Positions 24,401 to 33,310 of a stretch of 64,000 nt of DNA are shown one piece after another. Location of the stretch: contig JAEUVJ010000006.1 of the NCBI GenBank assembly GCA_016787085.1, positions 1 to 64,000 on the forward strand. The letters are read 5' to 3'. This DNA is from Chitinophagaceae bacterium. Lineage in GTDB: Bacteria > Bacteroidota > Bacteroidia > Chitinophagales > Chitinophagaceae. Within the stretch, counting starts at the first letter, position 1. Each line of letters opens with the position of its first letter. Position numbers and translations under genes: made by a program. The notes beneath the pieces are model-generated. The model was not told where the DNA came from and did no database searches. It was given only the letters and a program-made list of their open reading frames with translations.

Positions 24401-24596
24401 CCGGAAGGAAAAAGTGGTGATCACCCCGGCTGATATCAATACAGTCACGCAGCAGATCACCAGCACCTGGCAAAAGATACAGGACCGTGATTTCTATACT
24501 GGCTGCGGCAAGGAAGATTGCCATTGGTGCAATTTTGTTAAAACAAATAATCTTACCGTGGCATTACATGAGATAGCGGAAGAACCTGAGCTGTGA
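21447..24596 (+). CDS. UvrD/Rep-type helicase fused to a PD-(D/E)XK nuclease
   Basis: This 1049-residue protein has Walker A GPGTGKT at residues 39-45, Walker B DEYQD near residue 277, 'GDDDQSIYRFQGA', and helicase motifs V-VI 'LTAHGSKGLEFEYVLLAG' and 'RRLFYVALTRAEQHLYI'. The C-terminal third is a RecB/AddB-type nuclease: 'VVDYKTGD' is the active-site segment, and Cys in 'NYLNCPLEFYFK' plus 'CGKEDCHWC' near the end are placed like the Fe-S cluster ligands of AddB-type nucleases. It is expected to unwind and trim DNA ends in repair. It stands alone in its operon. Confidence 0.88.
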   Translation: MSFNKERLERRFLEEYEKLNEQQRRAVDTIEGPVMVIAGPGTGKTQILASRIGKILLETDALPENILCLTYTDAGVVAMRKRLLQFIGPDAYKVNIYTFHAFCNDVIQENLSLFEKTALDPISDLEKIELFKQLIDSFPKGHLLKRYRGDVYFEVNNLQSLFSAMKKEGWTPDFISGRIDEYLADLPNRDEFVYKRKYKEFNAGDLKRDKIEEEKEKMEKLRAAVNEFDRFQQLMRKKNRYDFDDMINWVIKAFEENKNLLVNYQERYQYILVDEYQDTSGTQNRLVELLISYWNKPNVFVVGDDDQSIYRFQGANVENMLDFAGNYKDDLLTVVLTNNYRSTQPILDVSKTLISRNEERLVKKIDGLSKELVSSNKRINQLINKPLIREYETQRQEMIGIARQVQELVAKDVQPGRIGIIYKENKYGEELAQYFKLLNVPVYSKRHLNILELPLAQKIILLLKYLAAEHDKSNGGDEMLFEILHFDWFHIPPIEIAKLSIETAEKRYSDPSMSIRRALSEKAKAPAKDLFSQGLHEGLKNAGRIIEKLIGDVPNITLQQLFENIIREAGILSHIMQSPDKHWQLQVLTGLFDFVKDETHRNPLLDLDELVKLISMMEKEGIALPLVQVSGSDKGVNLLTAHGSKGLEFEYVLLAGCNSSFWEKKRKPGGGYKLPDTMFTSQPVSNDEEELRRLFYVALTRAEQHLYISYSKFKNDGKELEPSMFIAEIQDQHQLPVEKVILDNEVLSEFAALHFGNAEAPEIEKIEEEFIGRVLDKFVMNVTALNNYLNCPLEFYFKTLIRIPSPKNEATEFGSAVHHALEKLFRKMQENGKEQFPSKGEFISDFEWYMKRHRESFTKEQYDRRLEYGQEVLSNYYNKYIDSFNKIVAIERNIRNVVVKEVPLKGKLDKLEFDGKAVNVVDYKTGDPDKAILKLKGPSDKEPDGGDYWRQAVFYKILVDNYEQKDWKVVSTEFDFIEPDKKKNYRKEKVVITPADINTVTQQITSTWQKIQDRDFYTGCGKEDCHWCNFVKTNNLTVALHEIAEEPEL

Positions 24597-24652
24597 TCCT
24601 GGTTTTATCGGATTATTAGGAAATAATGCTCCGCTGTTACCTTCAAAGCTAT

Positions 24653-24660
24653 TAAGTTTG
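24653..24660 (+). promoter_or_regulatory. -7 promoter box TAAGTTTG
   Basis: The exact TAnnTTTG match lies 7 bp before the ATG at 24668, so the transcript would have almost no leader. Confidence 0.45.
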
Positions 24661-24667
24661 CAGGCCG

Positions 24668-26080
24668 ATGCGTTACCGGATCATTATATCATTTTTTGCC
24701 GTTACACTATTTGCACTGATCATCACAACCGGAGGTCCCGGCTGCGCCAACATTATCCCTCCCGAAGGCGGCTTCAGGGATACGCTGGGTCCTGTACTGC
24801 TGAAAGCCAATCCCCGCGATTCCACATTGAATTTTCAGGGCAATAAGATCACATTGACCTTTGATGAATTTGTACAGCTTGACAATTTCATGCAGAATGT
24901 GTTGGTGTCGCCGATCCCGAGATCGGTTCCGAATGCGAATTATAAATTGAATACAGTGACCATCCGGTTAAGGGATTCGCTGGAAGCCAACACTACTTAT
25001 TCTATTGACTTTGGCAATGCGATCAAAGATGTCAACGAAGGGAATATCATGAAAGGCTTCCGCTATGTGTTCTCTACCGGGCCTTCGATTGATTCACTGA
25101 GTTTCGGCGGCAATGTTTTACTGGCTGAATCAGGTAAGGCTGACTCTACGCTGATCGTCATTCTTCATAAAAGCAGCCAGGACTCTGCCATACTGAAAGA
25201 AAAGCCCCGCTATATGGCCAAATTAAATGGCAAGGGAGGTTTTCTGTTCAGTAACCTGCCTGCGGACACTTTCTATGTATATGCCATGAAAGATGACAGC
25301 CGGACGTACCGGTATGATGCCAAAAAGCTATTTGCCTTTGCCGATTCCCCGATAGTGGCGCAAAACAATACGCCGCAAAAAACACTGTATGCGTATGTGA
25401 CAGCAAAAGCAACAGAAACCACATCCGCCACATCATCCGGAACAACAGGCCAGCGAAATGCTGCTGACAAGCGTTTGAAATTTCAAACCACGACCACCGC
25501 CAGTAAACAGGACCTGCTGAAAAAATTCAGTTTTACTTTTGAAAGACCTTTGCGCCAGTTTGATTCATCAAAGGTCCGCTTTGCTACGGATACTGTTTTT
25601 ACACCTATCCGCAATTACAGCTGGTCATTAGACAGCACAAAAAAGAAGCTGGCACTGAATTATACGTGGTCTGAGAATACCTTGTATCACCTCATCCTCG
25701 AAAAAGAATTTGCCACCGATACGCTGGGCCAGCAGATGCTGAGACCTGATACGATTACATTCATTACGATGAAGAACTCGGACTATGGCAAGCTCGCCAT
25801 TCGTTTTCGTAACCTGGACATGGCTAAGAACCCGGTGTTGCAGTTTGTACAAAGCGAAACCGTTACAGCCTCGTTCCCTTTAAATGCCGTTACCTTCTCA
25901 CAGGAACTCTTTCCTCCGGGCGAATATGACCTGCGTATTTTACAAGATGCCAATAAGAACGGTGTCTGGGATCCGGGCGAATTCTTTGGCAGGCACCGGC
26001 AACCCGAGCTGGTCACCCCGGTACAACGCAAGATCAGCGTCAAGCCTAATTGGGAGAATGAGTTTGAAATAGCGCTGTAA
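24668..26080 (+). CDS. Lipoprotein with N-terminal Big_5/Ig-like domain
   Basis: This 470-residue protein has a signal ending in a lipobox-like GGPGC at about residue 26. Residues ~30-130 form a Big_5/SbsA Ig-like domain ('PRDSTLNFQGNKITLTFDEFVQLDN', 'LEANTTYSIDFGNAIKDVNEGN', 'YVFSTG'). The rest is beta-rich; 'NKNGVWDPGEFFGRHRQPE' near the end looks like a Ca-loop (DxNxNGxxD). Proteins of this type are common surface lipoproteins in this phylum with no known reaction. Confidence 0.75.
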   Translation: MRYRIIISFFAVTLFALIITTGGPGCANIIPPEGGFRDTLGPVLLKANPRDSTLNFQGNKITLTFDEFVQLDNFMQNVLVSPIPRSVPNANYKLNTVTIRLRDSLEANTTYSIDFGNAIKDVNEGNIMKGFRYVFSTGPSIDSLSFGGNVLLAESGKADSTLIVILHKSSQDSAILKEKPRYMAKLNGKGGFLFSNLPADTFYVYAMKDDSRTYRYDAKKLFAFADSPIVAQNNTPQKTLYAYVTAKATETTSATSSGTTGQRNAADKRLKFQTTTTASKQDLLKKFSFTFERPLRQFDSSKVRFATDTVFTPIRNYSWSLDSTKKKLALNYTWSENTLYHLILEKEFATDTLGQQMLRPDTITFITMKNSDYGKLAIRFRNLDMAKNPVLQFVQSETVTASFPLNAVTFSQELFPPGEYDLRILQDANKNGVWDPGEFFGRHRQPELVTPVQRKISVKPNWENEFEIAL

Positions 26081-26094
26081 AGCTTTTAGCCGTC

Positions 26095-26161
26095 AGCTAT
26101 GAGCTGCAGGCCAGTTCCAATAAAACAGTGTCTCACAGCTCGCAACTCATGGCTCATAGCT
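26095..26161. repeat. Inverted repeat AGCTATGAGC/GCTCATAGCT before recR
   Basis: Perfect 10-bp arms at 26095-26104 and 26152-26161 enclose a sequence with further partial complement. The right arm overlaps the first base of the recR -7 box. It resembles dispersed intergenic repeats seen in this family. Confidence 0.45.
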
Positions 26162-26168
26162 ATCTTTG
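26161..26168 (+). promoter_or_regulatory. -7 promoter box TATCTTTG of recR
   Basis: Exact TAnnTTTG match ending 4 bases before the recR ATG at 26173. The transcript would start at or next to the ATG, so recR mRNA is predicted to be leaderless or nearly so. Confidence 0.5.
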
Positions 26169-26172
26169 CCAT

Positions 26173-26793
26173 ATGCAATTCTCCTCTGCCTTACTGGAAA
26201 ATGCTGTGAACGAATTTGCCAAACTGCCGGGCATTGGTAAAAAGACCGCATTACGCCTGGTGCTTCACTTATTAAAGCAAAACACTTCCGAAGTGCAGCA
26301 TTTCAGCGAGGTGATCGCTAAAATGAGAAGCGAAATAAAGTTCTGCCAGCGTTGCTTCAATGTGGCCGATGCAGACATCTGTTCTATTTGTTCCAACAGT
26401 ATGCGCAAACAGGAGATCATCTGCGTAGTCGAGAATATCCGCGATGTGATCGCTATTGAAAGCACACAGCAATACAACGGAACCTATCATGTATTAGGCG
26501 GTGTCATTTCTCCACTGGATGGCATCGGGCCGGACCAGCTCAACATTGAATCACTGGTCAGCCGTATCCAGAAAGAAAAGACCGAAGAACTCATCTTTGC
26601 CCTGAACCCGACCATACAGGGCGATACGACCATTTACTATATACAAAAGAAACTGCAGCCCTATCACCTCCGCATCACTACGATCGCCCGGGGCATTGCC
26701 TTTGGTGGCGAACTGGAATATGCCGATGAAATGACCCTGGCCCGAAGCCTTCAGAACCGGTTGCCGGTAGAAAGCTATGTGGCCAATAAGTGA
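26173..26793 (+). CDS. recR: Recombination mediator RecR
   Basis: From the ATG at 26173 the protein has 206 residues, the normal RecR length. It shows the helix-hairpin-helix 'LPGIGKKTALRLVLHLL', the C4 zinc finger 'CQRCFNVADADICSIC' and a Toprim domain starting 'IICVVENIRDVIAIE'. RecR acts with RecO and RecF to load RecA at gaps. I rejected the upstream ATG at 26128 because its 15 extra residues are read from an intergenic repeat. Confidence 0.95.
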   Translation: MQFSSALLENAVNEFAKLPGIGKKTALRLVLHLLKQNTSEVQHFSEVIAKMRSEIKFCQRCFNVADADICSICSNSMRKQEIICVVENIRDVIAIESTQQYNGTYHVLGGVISPLDGIGPDQLNIESLVSRIQKEKTEELIFALNPTIQGDTTIYYIQKKLQPYHLRITTIARGIAFGGELEYADEMTLARSLQNRLPVESYVANK

Positions 26794-27071
26794 CCCGGCG
26801 GACTTTTGATATTATCAGGACTTATTGTAGCTTTGCCCGTCACAGGCGGATTTGTTTATTGTTCGGCCTGCCCCCGGTAAGGGAACAGAACTAATAAACG
26901 TCAACGAAACTTCACACAAGGTTTCCCAGCGTTTATATAGTCAGGTTGTACTAATGATGTGACCAGCGACAGTAACACAGATGATCAGTTGTTGCGACGC
27001 TCCATTCATCGTTCGGAATATTATTCATCTTTCTTGCGTTGCGCCTTTGCGAGAAATAAAAAAGAGAGAGT
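26794..27071. other. 278-bp gap before the split metH, no recognised riboswitch
   Basis: I looked for SAM and cobalamin riboswitch cores, which are common before metH, and saw neither. The last 50 bases contain a 'TTGCGTTGCGCCTTTGCGAG' stretch that looks like an intergenic repeat. No small gene is convincing. Confidence 0.4.
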
Positions 27072-28109
27072 ATGAACATACAGCAGGAACTCGAAAAACG
27101 CATCCTCATCATTGACGGCGCCATGGGCACCATGATCCAGCGTTATAAACTGACCGAAGCCGATTACCGCGGCGAACGGTTCAAAGATTGGCATTGTGAT
27201 GTAAAAGGCAATAATGACCTGCTGAACATTACCCAGCCGCATATCATTACCGAGATCCATAAAAAATATCTCGACGCAGGCGCTGATATCATTGAGACCA
27301 ACACGTTCAGCAGTACCGTTATCGCAATGGCGGATTATGAGATGCAGTCGCTGGCTTACGAACTGAACGTTGCAGCAGCGAAATGTGCAAGGAAAGCGGT
27401 TAACGAATTCTTAGAGTCTCGCAAAGCCTCCCCTGGAGGGGGAGGTTTGGAGGGGGCTGCCTGGGTGGCAGGTGCCATTGGTCCGTTGAATAAGACATTG
27501 TCCCTGTCCCCGGATGTCAATAATCCTGGTTACCGTGCTGTAACCTTTGACGAGGTGGTAGCGGCCTATTATGAACAGGTAAAAGGGTTAGTGGATGGTG
27601 GCGTGGACATTTTGCTGGTCGAAACCATCTTTGATACGCTGAATGCCAAAGGAGCCATCTTTGCCATCAAGAAATACTTCAGGGATACAAAGAAAGAACC
27701 CTTACCCGTAATGATCAGCGGAACCATCACCGATGCGTCCGGCAGAACATTGAGCGGGCAGACACTGGAAGCCTTCTATACATCCGTCATGCATGCCAAA
27801 CCATTAAGCATTGGACTGAATTGTGCTTTAGGCGCCAAAGAAATGCGTCCGCATATTGAAGAATTGTCGCAGATCGCCAGTTGCTATGTGTCTGCCTATC
27901 CCAATGCCGGCCTGCCCAATGCCATGGGCGAATATGATGAAAGACCAGAAGATACCGGCCATTACCTGGAAGAATGGGCCAAAGAAGGTTTTGTCAATAT
28001 CGTGGGCGGCTGCTGCGGCACGACACCAGATCATATCCAACATATTGCTGAACATGTAAAAGGCATTACACCAAGATCATTACCGATTGTAGAAAAAGAA
28101 CTTGTATGA
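27072..28109 (+). CDS. metH: Methionine synthase, homocysteine-binding half (split MetH)
   Basis: This 345-residue protein is the N-terminal homocysteine S-methyltransferase module of MetH. It has '[27 protein letters not shown]' at the start and the zinc-binding Cys residues in 'LNCALG' and 'GGCCGTTP'. In many Bacteroidota MetH is made as two proteins, and the rest follows at 28205. Residues 119-130 ([12 protein letters not shown]) are encoded by a GC-rich repeat also present at 54107; E. coli MetH has a short loop there, so the insertion is probably tolerated. The stop overlaps the ATG of a 32-codon ORF (ATGA). Confidence 0.92.
   Translation: MNIQQELEKRILIIDGAMGTMIQRYKLTEADYRGERFKDWHCDVKGNNDLLNITQPHIITEIHKKYLDAGADIIETNTFSSTVIAMADYEMQSLAYELNVAAAKCARKAVNEFLESRKASPGGGGLEGAAWVAGAIGPLNKTLSLSPDVNNPGYRAVTFDEVVAAYYEQVKGLVDGGVDILLVETIFDTLNAKGAIFAIKKYFRDTKKEPLPVMISGTITDASGRTLSGQTLEAFYTSVMHAKPLSIGLNCALGAKEMRPHIEELSQIASCYVSAYPNAGLPNAMGEYDERPEDTGHYLEEWAKEGFVNIVGGCCGTTPDHIQHIAEHVKGITPRSLPIVEKELV
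27426..27458. repeat. GC-rich dispersed repeat read in frame inside metH
   Basis: The reverse complement of this sequence matches the repeat at 54107-54139: CCCCCTCCAAACCTCCCCCT and then AGGGGAGGC. It codes for [12 protein letters not shown], with no frameshift. Confidence 0.65.
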
Positions 28110-28204
28110 CAACAGCGCAGGTATTATTACTGGTCTCTATTCTTATACTCATAGCCAATAACTTTTCATTCATTAAAAAGTTATTCATTAAAAAGCGTTC
28201 TTAG
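28106..28204 (+). CDS. 32-residue single-span membrane microprotein between the metH halves
   Basis: The ORF reads [20 protein letters not shown] and then a basic tail with [11 protein letters not shown]. It has a hydrophobic helix of about 16 residues followed by five Lys and one Arg. Its ATG overlaps the stop of the upstream metH half (ATGA) and its TAG is followed at once by the ATG of the downstream half, so all three should be translated in series. The tail contains a 15-nt near-duplication (TTCATTAAAAAG twice). It may be a real small membrane protein or a coupling device; function unknown. Confidence 0.5.
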   Translation: MTTAQVLLLVSILILIANNFSFIKKLFIKKRS

Positions 28205-30898
28205 ATGCAGGACACTATTGTTATCAAGCCTTATTTACGTTTATCCGGTTTAGAACCGCTTGTTGTTCGCCCTGAATCCAATTTTGTCAATGTGGGCGAA
28301 AGAACCAATGTGACGGGATCAAAGAAGTTTGCCCGCCTGATCAAAGAGAATAAATACGAGGAAGCTTTGAGTGTGGCCCGTCAGCAGGTAGAGAATGGCG
28401 CCCAGGTGCTGGATGTGAATATGGACGATGCGTTGCTGGATGGCGTAAAGGCCATGACCACTTTCCTGAACCTGGTACAAAGCGAGCCTGATATAGCGAA
28501 GATCCCGATCATGATAGACAGCTCTAAGTTCGAGATCATTGAAGCGGGTCTGAAATGTGTGCAGGGGAAATGTATCGTGAACTCGATCTCGATGAAAGAA
28601 GGTGAAACCAAGTTCATTGAGCAGGCTATCATTTGCCAGAGCTATGGTGCGTCGGTGATCGTAATGGCGTTTGATGAAAAAGGACAGGCCGATACCAAAG
28701 AACGTAAAGTGGAGATTTGTCACCGGGCCTATAAAATACTCACCGAACAGGTTGGCTACGATCCACAGGACATCATTTTCGACCCCAACATATTTGCTGT
28801 CGCCACCGGGCTGGAAGAACATAATAATTACGGTGTTGATTTCATTGAAGCCACCCGGGAGATCAAGCAACTGATGCCGCTGACCAAAATAAGTGGCGGT
28901 GTCAGCAACCTCTCCTTTTCCTTCCGTGGCAATGACCATGTGCGGGAAGCCATGCATTCCGTATTTCTCTACTATGCTATCAAAGCCGGTATGGATATGG
29001 GTATTGTCAATGCAGGGCAATTAGTGATATATGATGAAATAGAGCCACAACTACGCCAGCTTTGTGAAGATGTGATCCTGAACCGGAACAATGATAATAA
29101 TGAGGCTACCGAGAAGCTGATCGCTTTTGCGGAAACGGTCAAAGCAAAAGGCAAAGAAGAAAAGAAAGATGATGCCTGGAGAAATACCTCTGTAGAGGAA
29201 AGGCTGAAACATGCGCTGGTGAACGGCATCACCGACTATATTGATGCCGATACAGAAGAAGCCCGGCAGAAATATCCCAGGCCGCTGGATGTGATCGAGG
29301 GTCCCCTGATGAGCGGGATGAATGTAGTAGGTGATCTTTTCGGAGCAGGCAAAATGTTCTTGCCACAGGTGGTAAAAAGTGCCCGTGTGATGAAGAAAAG
29401 CGTAGCTGTGTTGACACCCTTTATCGAAGAAGAGAAAAAGAATAATCCAAATGCCGGCAGCGGTAGCGTTCCAAAAATACTACTGGCTACTGTAAAGGGT
29501 GATGTACATGATATTGGTAAGAACATTGTCGGTGTTGTGTTAGGATGTAATGGTTATGACATCGTGGATATGGGCGTAATGGTGCCTGCTGATAAGATAC
29601 TGGATACTGCCGAAAAAGAAAAAGCGGACATCGTGGGTCTTAGTGGCCTGATCACGCCATCACTGGATGAGATGGTGCATGTGGCCCATGAGATGAAACG
29701 CCGGGGAATGAAACAGCCGTTGCTGATCGGCGGTGCTACTACATCCCGGATGCACACAGCCGTCAAGATCGCCCCGCAATATGATAATGGCGTAGTGCAT
29801 GTACTGGACGCATCCAGAAGCGTAACGGTGGCCGGCTCATTGCTCAGCAAGGAACAGAAAGGAGATTTTCTCAGCACGGTTGAAACGGAATACAAAAAAC
29901 TCGCAGAGGATTTTGGCAATAAAAGATCAGCGAAAGAATATTTATCGTTTGCCGATGCACAAAAGAATAAAGTAAAGATTGACTGGGGTAATTATGCCCC
30001 GCCTGCGCCTTCCTTTACCGGAACAAAAACACTCGACAACCACGATCTGGATGAAATAAGAAAATACATTGACTGGCAGCCCTTCTTCATTGCCTGGGAA
30101 ATGCATGGAAAATTCCCACAAATATTAAGCGATGCGGTTATAGGCGTTGAAGCCACTAAGCTCTATACAGATGCAAATGCGTTATTGGATAAACTCATCG
30201 CTGAAAAATGGTTGACAGCAAGAGGTGTGGCAGGATTCTGGGAAGCTAATACAACGGGAGCAGACACCATTGAAGTAAAAAGTCAAAAGACAAAGATCAG
30301 ACTGGAATCGCTCCGCCAACAGATCAAGAAAGCAGCCGGTCAGCCCAACCTCGCCTTATCTGATTTCATCGCCCCTTCAGAAACAGGCAAGAAGGATCAT
30401 ATTGGTGCTTTCTCTGTAACCATACAAGGCATCGAGCAACACATCAAGAAATTTGAAACGGCGCATGATGATTATAATAAAATCATCCTGCAGGCACTCG
30501 CTGATCGCCTGGCTGAAGCATTTGCTGAATTGTTGCATGAAAAAGTAAGAAAAGAATACTGGGGATATGTAAAAGACGAGAAGCTAACCAATGAGGCCCT
30601 GATCAAAGAGCAATATACAGGCATAAGACCTGCTCCCGGTTATCCCGCCTGCCCTGATCATACAGAAAAATATAAACTCTTCGAACTGCTTGGCGGCAAG
30701 GAGAGTACCGGCATTACATTGACCGAATCACTGGCCATGTATCCGGCCGCTTCGGTCTGCGGCTGGTATTTCAGTCACCCGCAAAGCCAGTACTTTGGCG
30801 TAGGCAAGATACAACCCGATCAACTGGATGATTATGTGCAGCGAAAAGGCACCAGTAAAGAAGAAATGACGAGATGGTTACGGCCGGTATTGGAATAG
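28205..30898 (+). CDS. metH: Methionine synthase, folate/cobalamin/activation half (split MetH)
   Basis: This 897-residue protein carries the other MetH modules. The pterin-binding domain lies at about residues 10-290 ('[17 protein letters not shown]'). The cobalamin cap and Rossmann domain lie at about 320-570 with '[27 protein letters not shown]', where the His ligates cobalt. The AdoMet activation domain lies at about 590-897 ('[15 protein letters not shown]', '[21 protein letters not shown]'). It methylates homocysteine together with the N-terminal protein. The product ends 10 bp before the convergent DUF3137 gene. Confidence 0.95.
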   Translation: MQDTIVIKPYLRLSGLEPLVVRPESNFVNVGERTNVTGSKKFARLIKENKYEEALSVARQQVENGAQVLDVNMDDALLDGVKAMTTFLNLVQSEPDIAKIPIMIDSSKFEIIEAGLKCVQGKCIVNSISMKEGETKFIEQAIICQSYGASVIVMAFDEKGQADTKERKVEICHRAYKILTEQVGYDPQDIIFDPNIFAVATGLEEHNNYGVDFIEATREIKQLMPLTKISGGVSNLSFSFRGNDHVREAMHSVFLYYAIKAGMDMGIVNAGQLVIYDEIEPQLRQLCEDVILNRNNDNNEATEKLIAFAETVKAKGKEEKKDDAWRNTSVEERLKHALVNGITDYIDADTEEARQKYPRPLDVIEGPLMSGMNVVGDLFGAGKMFLPQVVKSARVMKKSVAVLTPFIEEEKKNNPNAGSGSVPKILLATVKGDVHDIGKNIVGVVLGCNGYDIVDMGVMVPADKILDTAEKEKADIVGLSGLITPSLDEMVHVAHEMKRRGMKQPLLIGGATTSRMHTAVKIAPQYDNGVVHVLDASRSVTVAGSLLSKEQKGDFLSTVETEYKKLAEDFGNKRSAKEYLSFADAQKNKVKIDWGNYAPPAPSFTGTKTLDNHDLDEIRKYIDWQPFFIAWEMHGKFPQILSDAVIGVEATKLYTDANALLDKLIAEKWLTARGVAGFWEANTTGADTIEVKSQKTKIRLESLRQQIKKAAGQPNLALSDFIAPSETGKKDHIGAFSVTIQGIEQHIKKFETAHDDYNKIILQALADRLAEAFAELLHEKVRKEYWGYVKDEKLTNEALIKEQYTGIRPAPGYPACPDHTEKYKLFELLGGKESTGITLTESLAMYPAASVCGWYFSHPQSQYFGVGKIQPDQLDDYVQRKGTSKEEMTRWLRPVLE

Positions 30899-30908
30899 AC
30901 AGACAATA

Positions 30909-31847
30909 TTATTCTTTATTCCATAATCGCTGATTCAGTTTCAGCTCATCAATGATATCAAACACAATGTGAACCGTATTGTAGTAATCTCCCAGTTTCT
31001 GGTAATCACTGGGAGAAAATACAGATGGCTCAAATAGCTCATCTTTTACCGGTACGGCCACGTTGATATTCGTGTTGACAAATGAGAAGGAAATACCCTC
31101 TCCCATCATACCCTGCAGCTTTATCATCCGCTCCATAAAAGATGGCGTCAGAATATAACGGGCTTCCACCTGGTCGTTACCATACACGATAAATCTTTTT
31201 TCGAACTCTGTGCTTTCCAGTTTTATTTTTTCAAGATCCCAGGCAAATGAAGACAGCAGTTTATTAAAAAAATTCAATTGCGGGTTATGCTCGCTCCACA
31301 CATATGTCCTCCCGGAAAAATTCTTATTGAAATCTGCCATAAAAAAGATCCCTTTGAAGATCGTATGCCAGCTTGTATTCTTTCCTGAGCCCACTTTGTG
31401 TTCAGTATGTAATTCTGAAAAACAAAAGAATGTTTCATCCCGCTTTCCTTCCACGTAATCATCTCCCTGGTACCGGTCAGGTTCCTGAAGAAATAGCCCG
31501 CTTTTAGTATAATCATTTTCGTGTATGCAGTATCGGGGGTTGTATTCCAGCAAAGGGTCAATAAAATTAATAATACGCCTGATAATCTTCTCCTTAAAAG
31601 AAGCGACATACCCCTTTCTCCTGTTATGATAAATGACAAGCAGAATAATTACAGGTATTAAACTAATGAACGCTGCAATGGCAAAACCAGTAGAATGACC
31701 CGTTACTGCGATAATAAAGCATACGATGGTTATTCCTGCAAGCAGGAAACTTACAATTCCTGTTTGTGCAACTTTTTTCCTCTCTGCCTCCAGCGGCTGA
31801 AGCGATTCGCTAAGTTCATGAGTAAAAAACTGGTCAAAACTATTCAA
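30909..31847 (-). CDS. DUF3137 membrane protein
   Basis: This 312-residue protein has two hydrophobic segments near residues 29-70 and a DUF3137 body ('YVEGKRDETFFCFSELHTEHKV', 'WHTIFKGIFFMADFNKNFSGRTYV'). It follows the LemA gene by 19 bp on the same strand; this LemA-DUF3137 pair is common and points to a shared but unknown membrane role. Confidence 0.82.
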   Translation of the reverse strand: MNSFDQFFTHELSESLQPLEAERKKVAQTGIVSFLLAGITIVCFIIAVTGHSTGFAIAAFISLIPVIILLVIYHNRRKGYVASFKEKIIRRIINFIDPLLEYNPRYCIHENDYTKSGLFLQEPDRYQGDDYVEGKRDETFFCFSELHTEHKVGSGKNTSWHTIFKGIFFMADFNKNFSGRTYVWSEHNPQLNFFNKLLSSFAWDLEKIKLESTEFEKRFIVYGNDQVEARYILTPSFMERMIKLQGMMGEGISFSFVNTNINVAVPVKDELFEPSVFSPSDYQKLGDYYNTVHIVFDIIDELKLNQRLWNKE

Positions 31848-31866
31848 GTCGGATACCCGGTTATTG

Positions 31867-32421
31867 TCAGTTAATGTTTATTACAGGAACGGCTTTTGCC
31901 GTATCGGGGATATTAAAATAGGTTTTATGCTGCAACTTCATCACAGAGGCTATTATGCTGGACGGAAACATTTCAATAGCATTGTGATAATCATTAACAG
32001 CAGCATTGTAAAACCGCCGTGATGCTGCCAGTTGTTCTTCTGCTTCATTGATGGCTCCCTGCAATTTCAGAAAATTCTGACTGGCCTTTAATTCAGGATA
32101 ATTCGCAAAGCTTAAAAAAATACTTTGCAAAGCCTCATTGATCTTGTTGTCAAGCCCCACCTTGTCGTCGCTGGCCAGGTTACCTGTCATGGCTTTCTCT
32201 CTCATTTCGGTCAATCTGGTCAGCACCTGCTGTTCATGATGCATATACCCTTTCACCGTTTCCACCAACTGCGGGATCAGGTCATATCTTTTTTTGAGCA
32301 TCACATCCATAGAAAAAAAAGCATTATCTATGGCATTCCTTTTTTGTATAAGCGAGTTGTACAAAAAAATGACCGCAAACAATATAAAGATTATGATGAT
32401 AATGCCGGCGAAAAATATCAT
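31867..32421 (-). CDS. lemA: LemA family protein
   Basis: This 184-residue protein has one N-terminal membrane span (residues 2-22) and the LemA helical bundle: 'YNSLIQKRNAIDNAFFSMDVMLKKRYDLIPQLVETVKGYM' in outline, then 'LASDDKVGLDNKINEALQSIF' and 'QNFLKLQGAINEAEEQLAASRRFYNAAVNDYHNAIEMFPS'. LemA proteins are inner-membrane proteins of unknown function. It is in operon with the DUF3137 gene and starts 16 bp after the HAD gene. Confidence 0.92.
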   Translation of the reverse strand: MIFFAGIIIIIFILFAVIFLYNSLIQKRNAIDNAFFSMDVMLKKRYDLIPQLVETVKGYMHHEQQVLTRLTEMREKAMTGNLASDDKVGLDNKINEALQSIFLSFANYPELKASQNFLKLQGAINEAEEQLAASRRFYNAAVNDYHNAIEMFPSSIIASVMKLQHKTYFNIPDTAKAVPVININ

Positions 32422-32436
32422 GCAACCCGTATTGAG

Positions 32437-33054
32437 CTATAAAGTTATGGCTATTCCTTTCTTTACCAACTCCTGTTTCAACTGCCCGGGATTTTGAAAA
32501 TGTATGCTTATGATACCCATCTCTTCTGCTGCCTTCACATTCCGCAAACTGTCATCAATGAACAAAGCTTCAGAAGGGTTGACCTGGTAACGATCCAATA
32601 ATCGCTGATAAAAATCCGGGAAAGGTTTTCTTGTTTTTTCTTCACCGCTTACTACCCGGCCATCAAACCAATGCAGGAAATCATAACGGACCAACGCAAT
32701 ATCGAACAATCCGGCCTGCCAGTTGGTCAATGCATAGATCCTGTACTTTCCACTGGTTTTTAATTCCCGGAATATCTCTACGGTGCCGTGAATAGGCCCT
32801 TTCAGCATTTCCGTCCAGCGGCCATAGAAATCGCGGATCGGTTGCTCCCAGTCTGGATGTTGTTCGATCAGCTCCAGTGTAGCTTCCACAATAGAACGTC
32901 CCTCATCCTGTTTCTCATTCCAGTCGCTGGTACAGATATGCTCAAAAAAATAATTCTTTTTCTCTTCCGAATCGAAATAATCCCGGAAAACATGCATTGG
33001 ACTCCAGTCCACCAGTACATTGCCCAGGTCAAAAATAATCGTGTTGATCGCCAT
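32437..33054 (-). CDS. HAD-superfamily phosphatase (YihX-like)
   Basis: This 205-residue enzyme has HAD motif I in 'IIFDLGNVLVDW', motif II 'YALTNW', motif III Lys in 'GEEKTRKPFPDFYQ' and motif IV 'ALFIDDSLRNV'. This is the HAD-IA group that includes alpha-glucose-1-phosphate phosphatase. The substrate is not fixed by the sequence. The gene follows a SemiSWEET gene by one base on the same strand. Confidence 0.88.
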   Translation of the reverse strand: MAINTIIFDLGNVLVDWSPMHVFRDYFDSEEKKNYFFEHICTSDWNEKQDEGRSIVEATLELIEQHPDWEQPIRDFYGRWTEMLKGPIHGTVEIFRELKTSGKYRIYALTNWQAGLFDIALVRYDFLHWFDGRVVSGEEKTRKPFPDFYQRLLDRYQVNPSEALFIDDSLRNVKAAEEMGIISIHFQNPGQLKQELVKKGIAITL

Positions 33055-33055
33055 G

Positions 33056-33310
33056 TTATTTATATCGCAGTTTCAGGTAAATCATGGTAAGCGACATCAT
33101 CAGTACGACCGCATTGGTCAATATGATGACCCAGTCATTTTTCAAAACGCCATAGCCTATCCACATCACCTCGTTGGTGGCGGCAATGATGAACATCCAC
33201 AAGGAAACATCTTTGGCTGATCGCTCTTTCCAGGTCTTGATGACCTGTGGTAAAAAAGTAAGTGTAGTGACAGCACCTGCTGAGTAACCCAGTATTTCCG
33301 TAAACGCCAT
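33056..33310 (-). CDS. SemiSWEET sugar transporter
   Basis: This 84-residue protein has three membrane helices and the PQ-loop: 'TTLTFLPQVIKTWKERSAKDVSLWMF', then 'NEVMWIGYGVL' with the Trp/Asn pair typical of the sugar pocket. SemiSWEETs work as dimers that carry small sugars by facilitated diffusion. It overlaps the GH97 stop by 1 bp, so it may import glucose freed by that enzyme. Confidence 0.92.
   Translation of the reverse strand: MAFTEILGYSAGAVTTLTFLPQVIKTWKERSAKDVSLWMFIIAATNEVMWIGYGVLKNDWVIILTNAVVLMMSLTMIYLKLRYK

Noticed and set aside
26794..27071. SAM or cobalamin riboswitch before metH
   Set aside because: I could not find the conserved cores of either class. A covariance-model search would decide.
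28106..28204. Frameshift or sequencing error as the cause of the split metH
   Set aside because: Both halves have clean ends and the 99-bp gap holds a coupled ORF. Split MetH is usual in this phylum.
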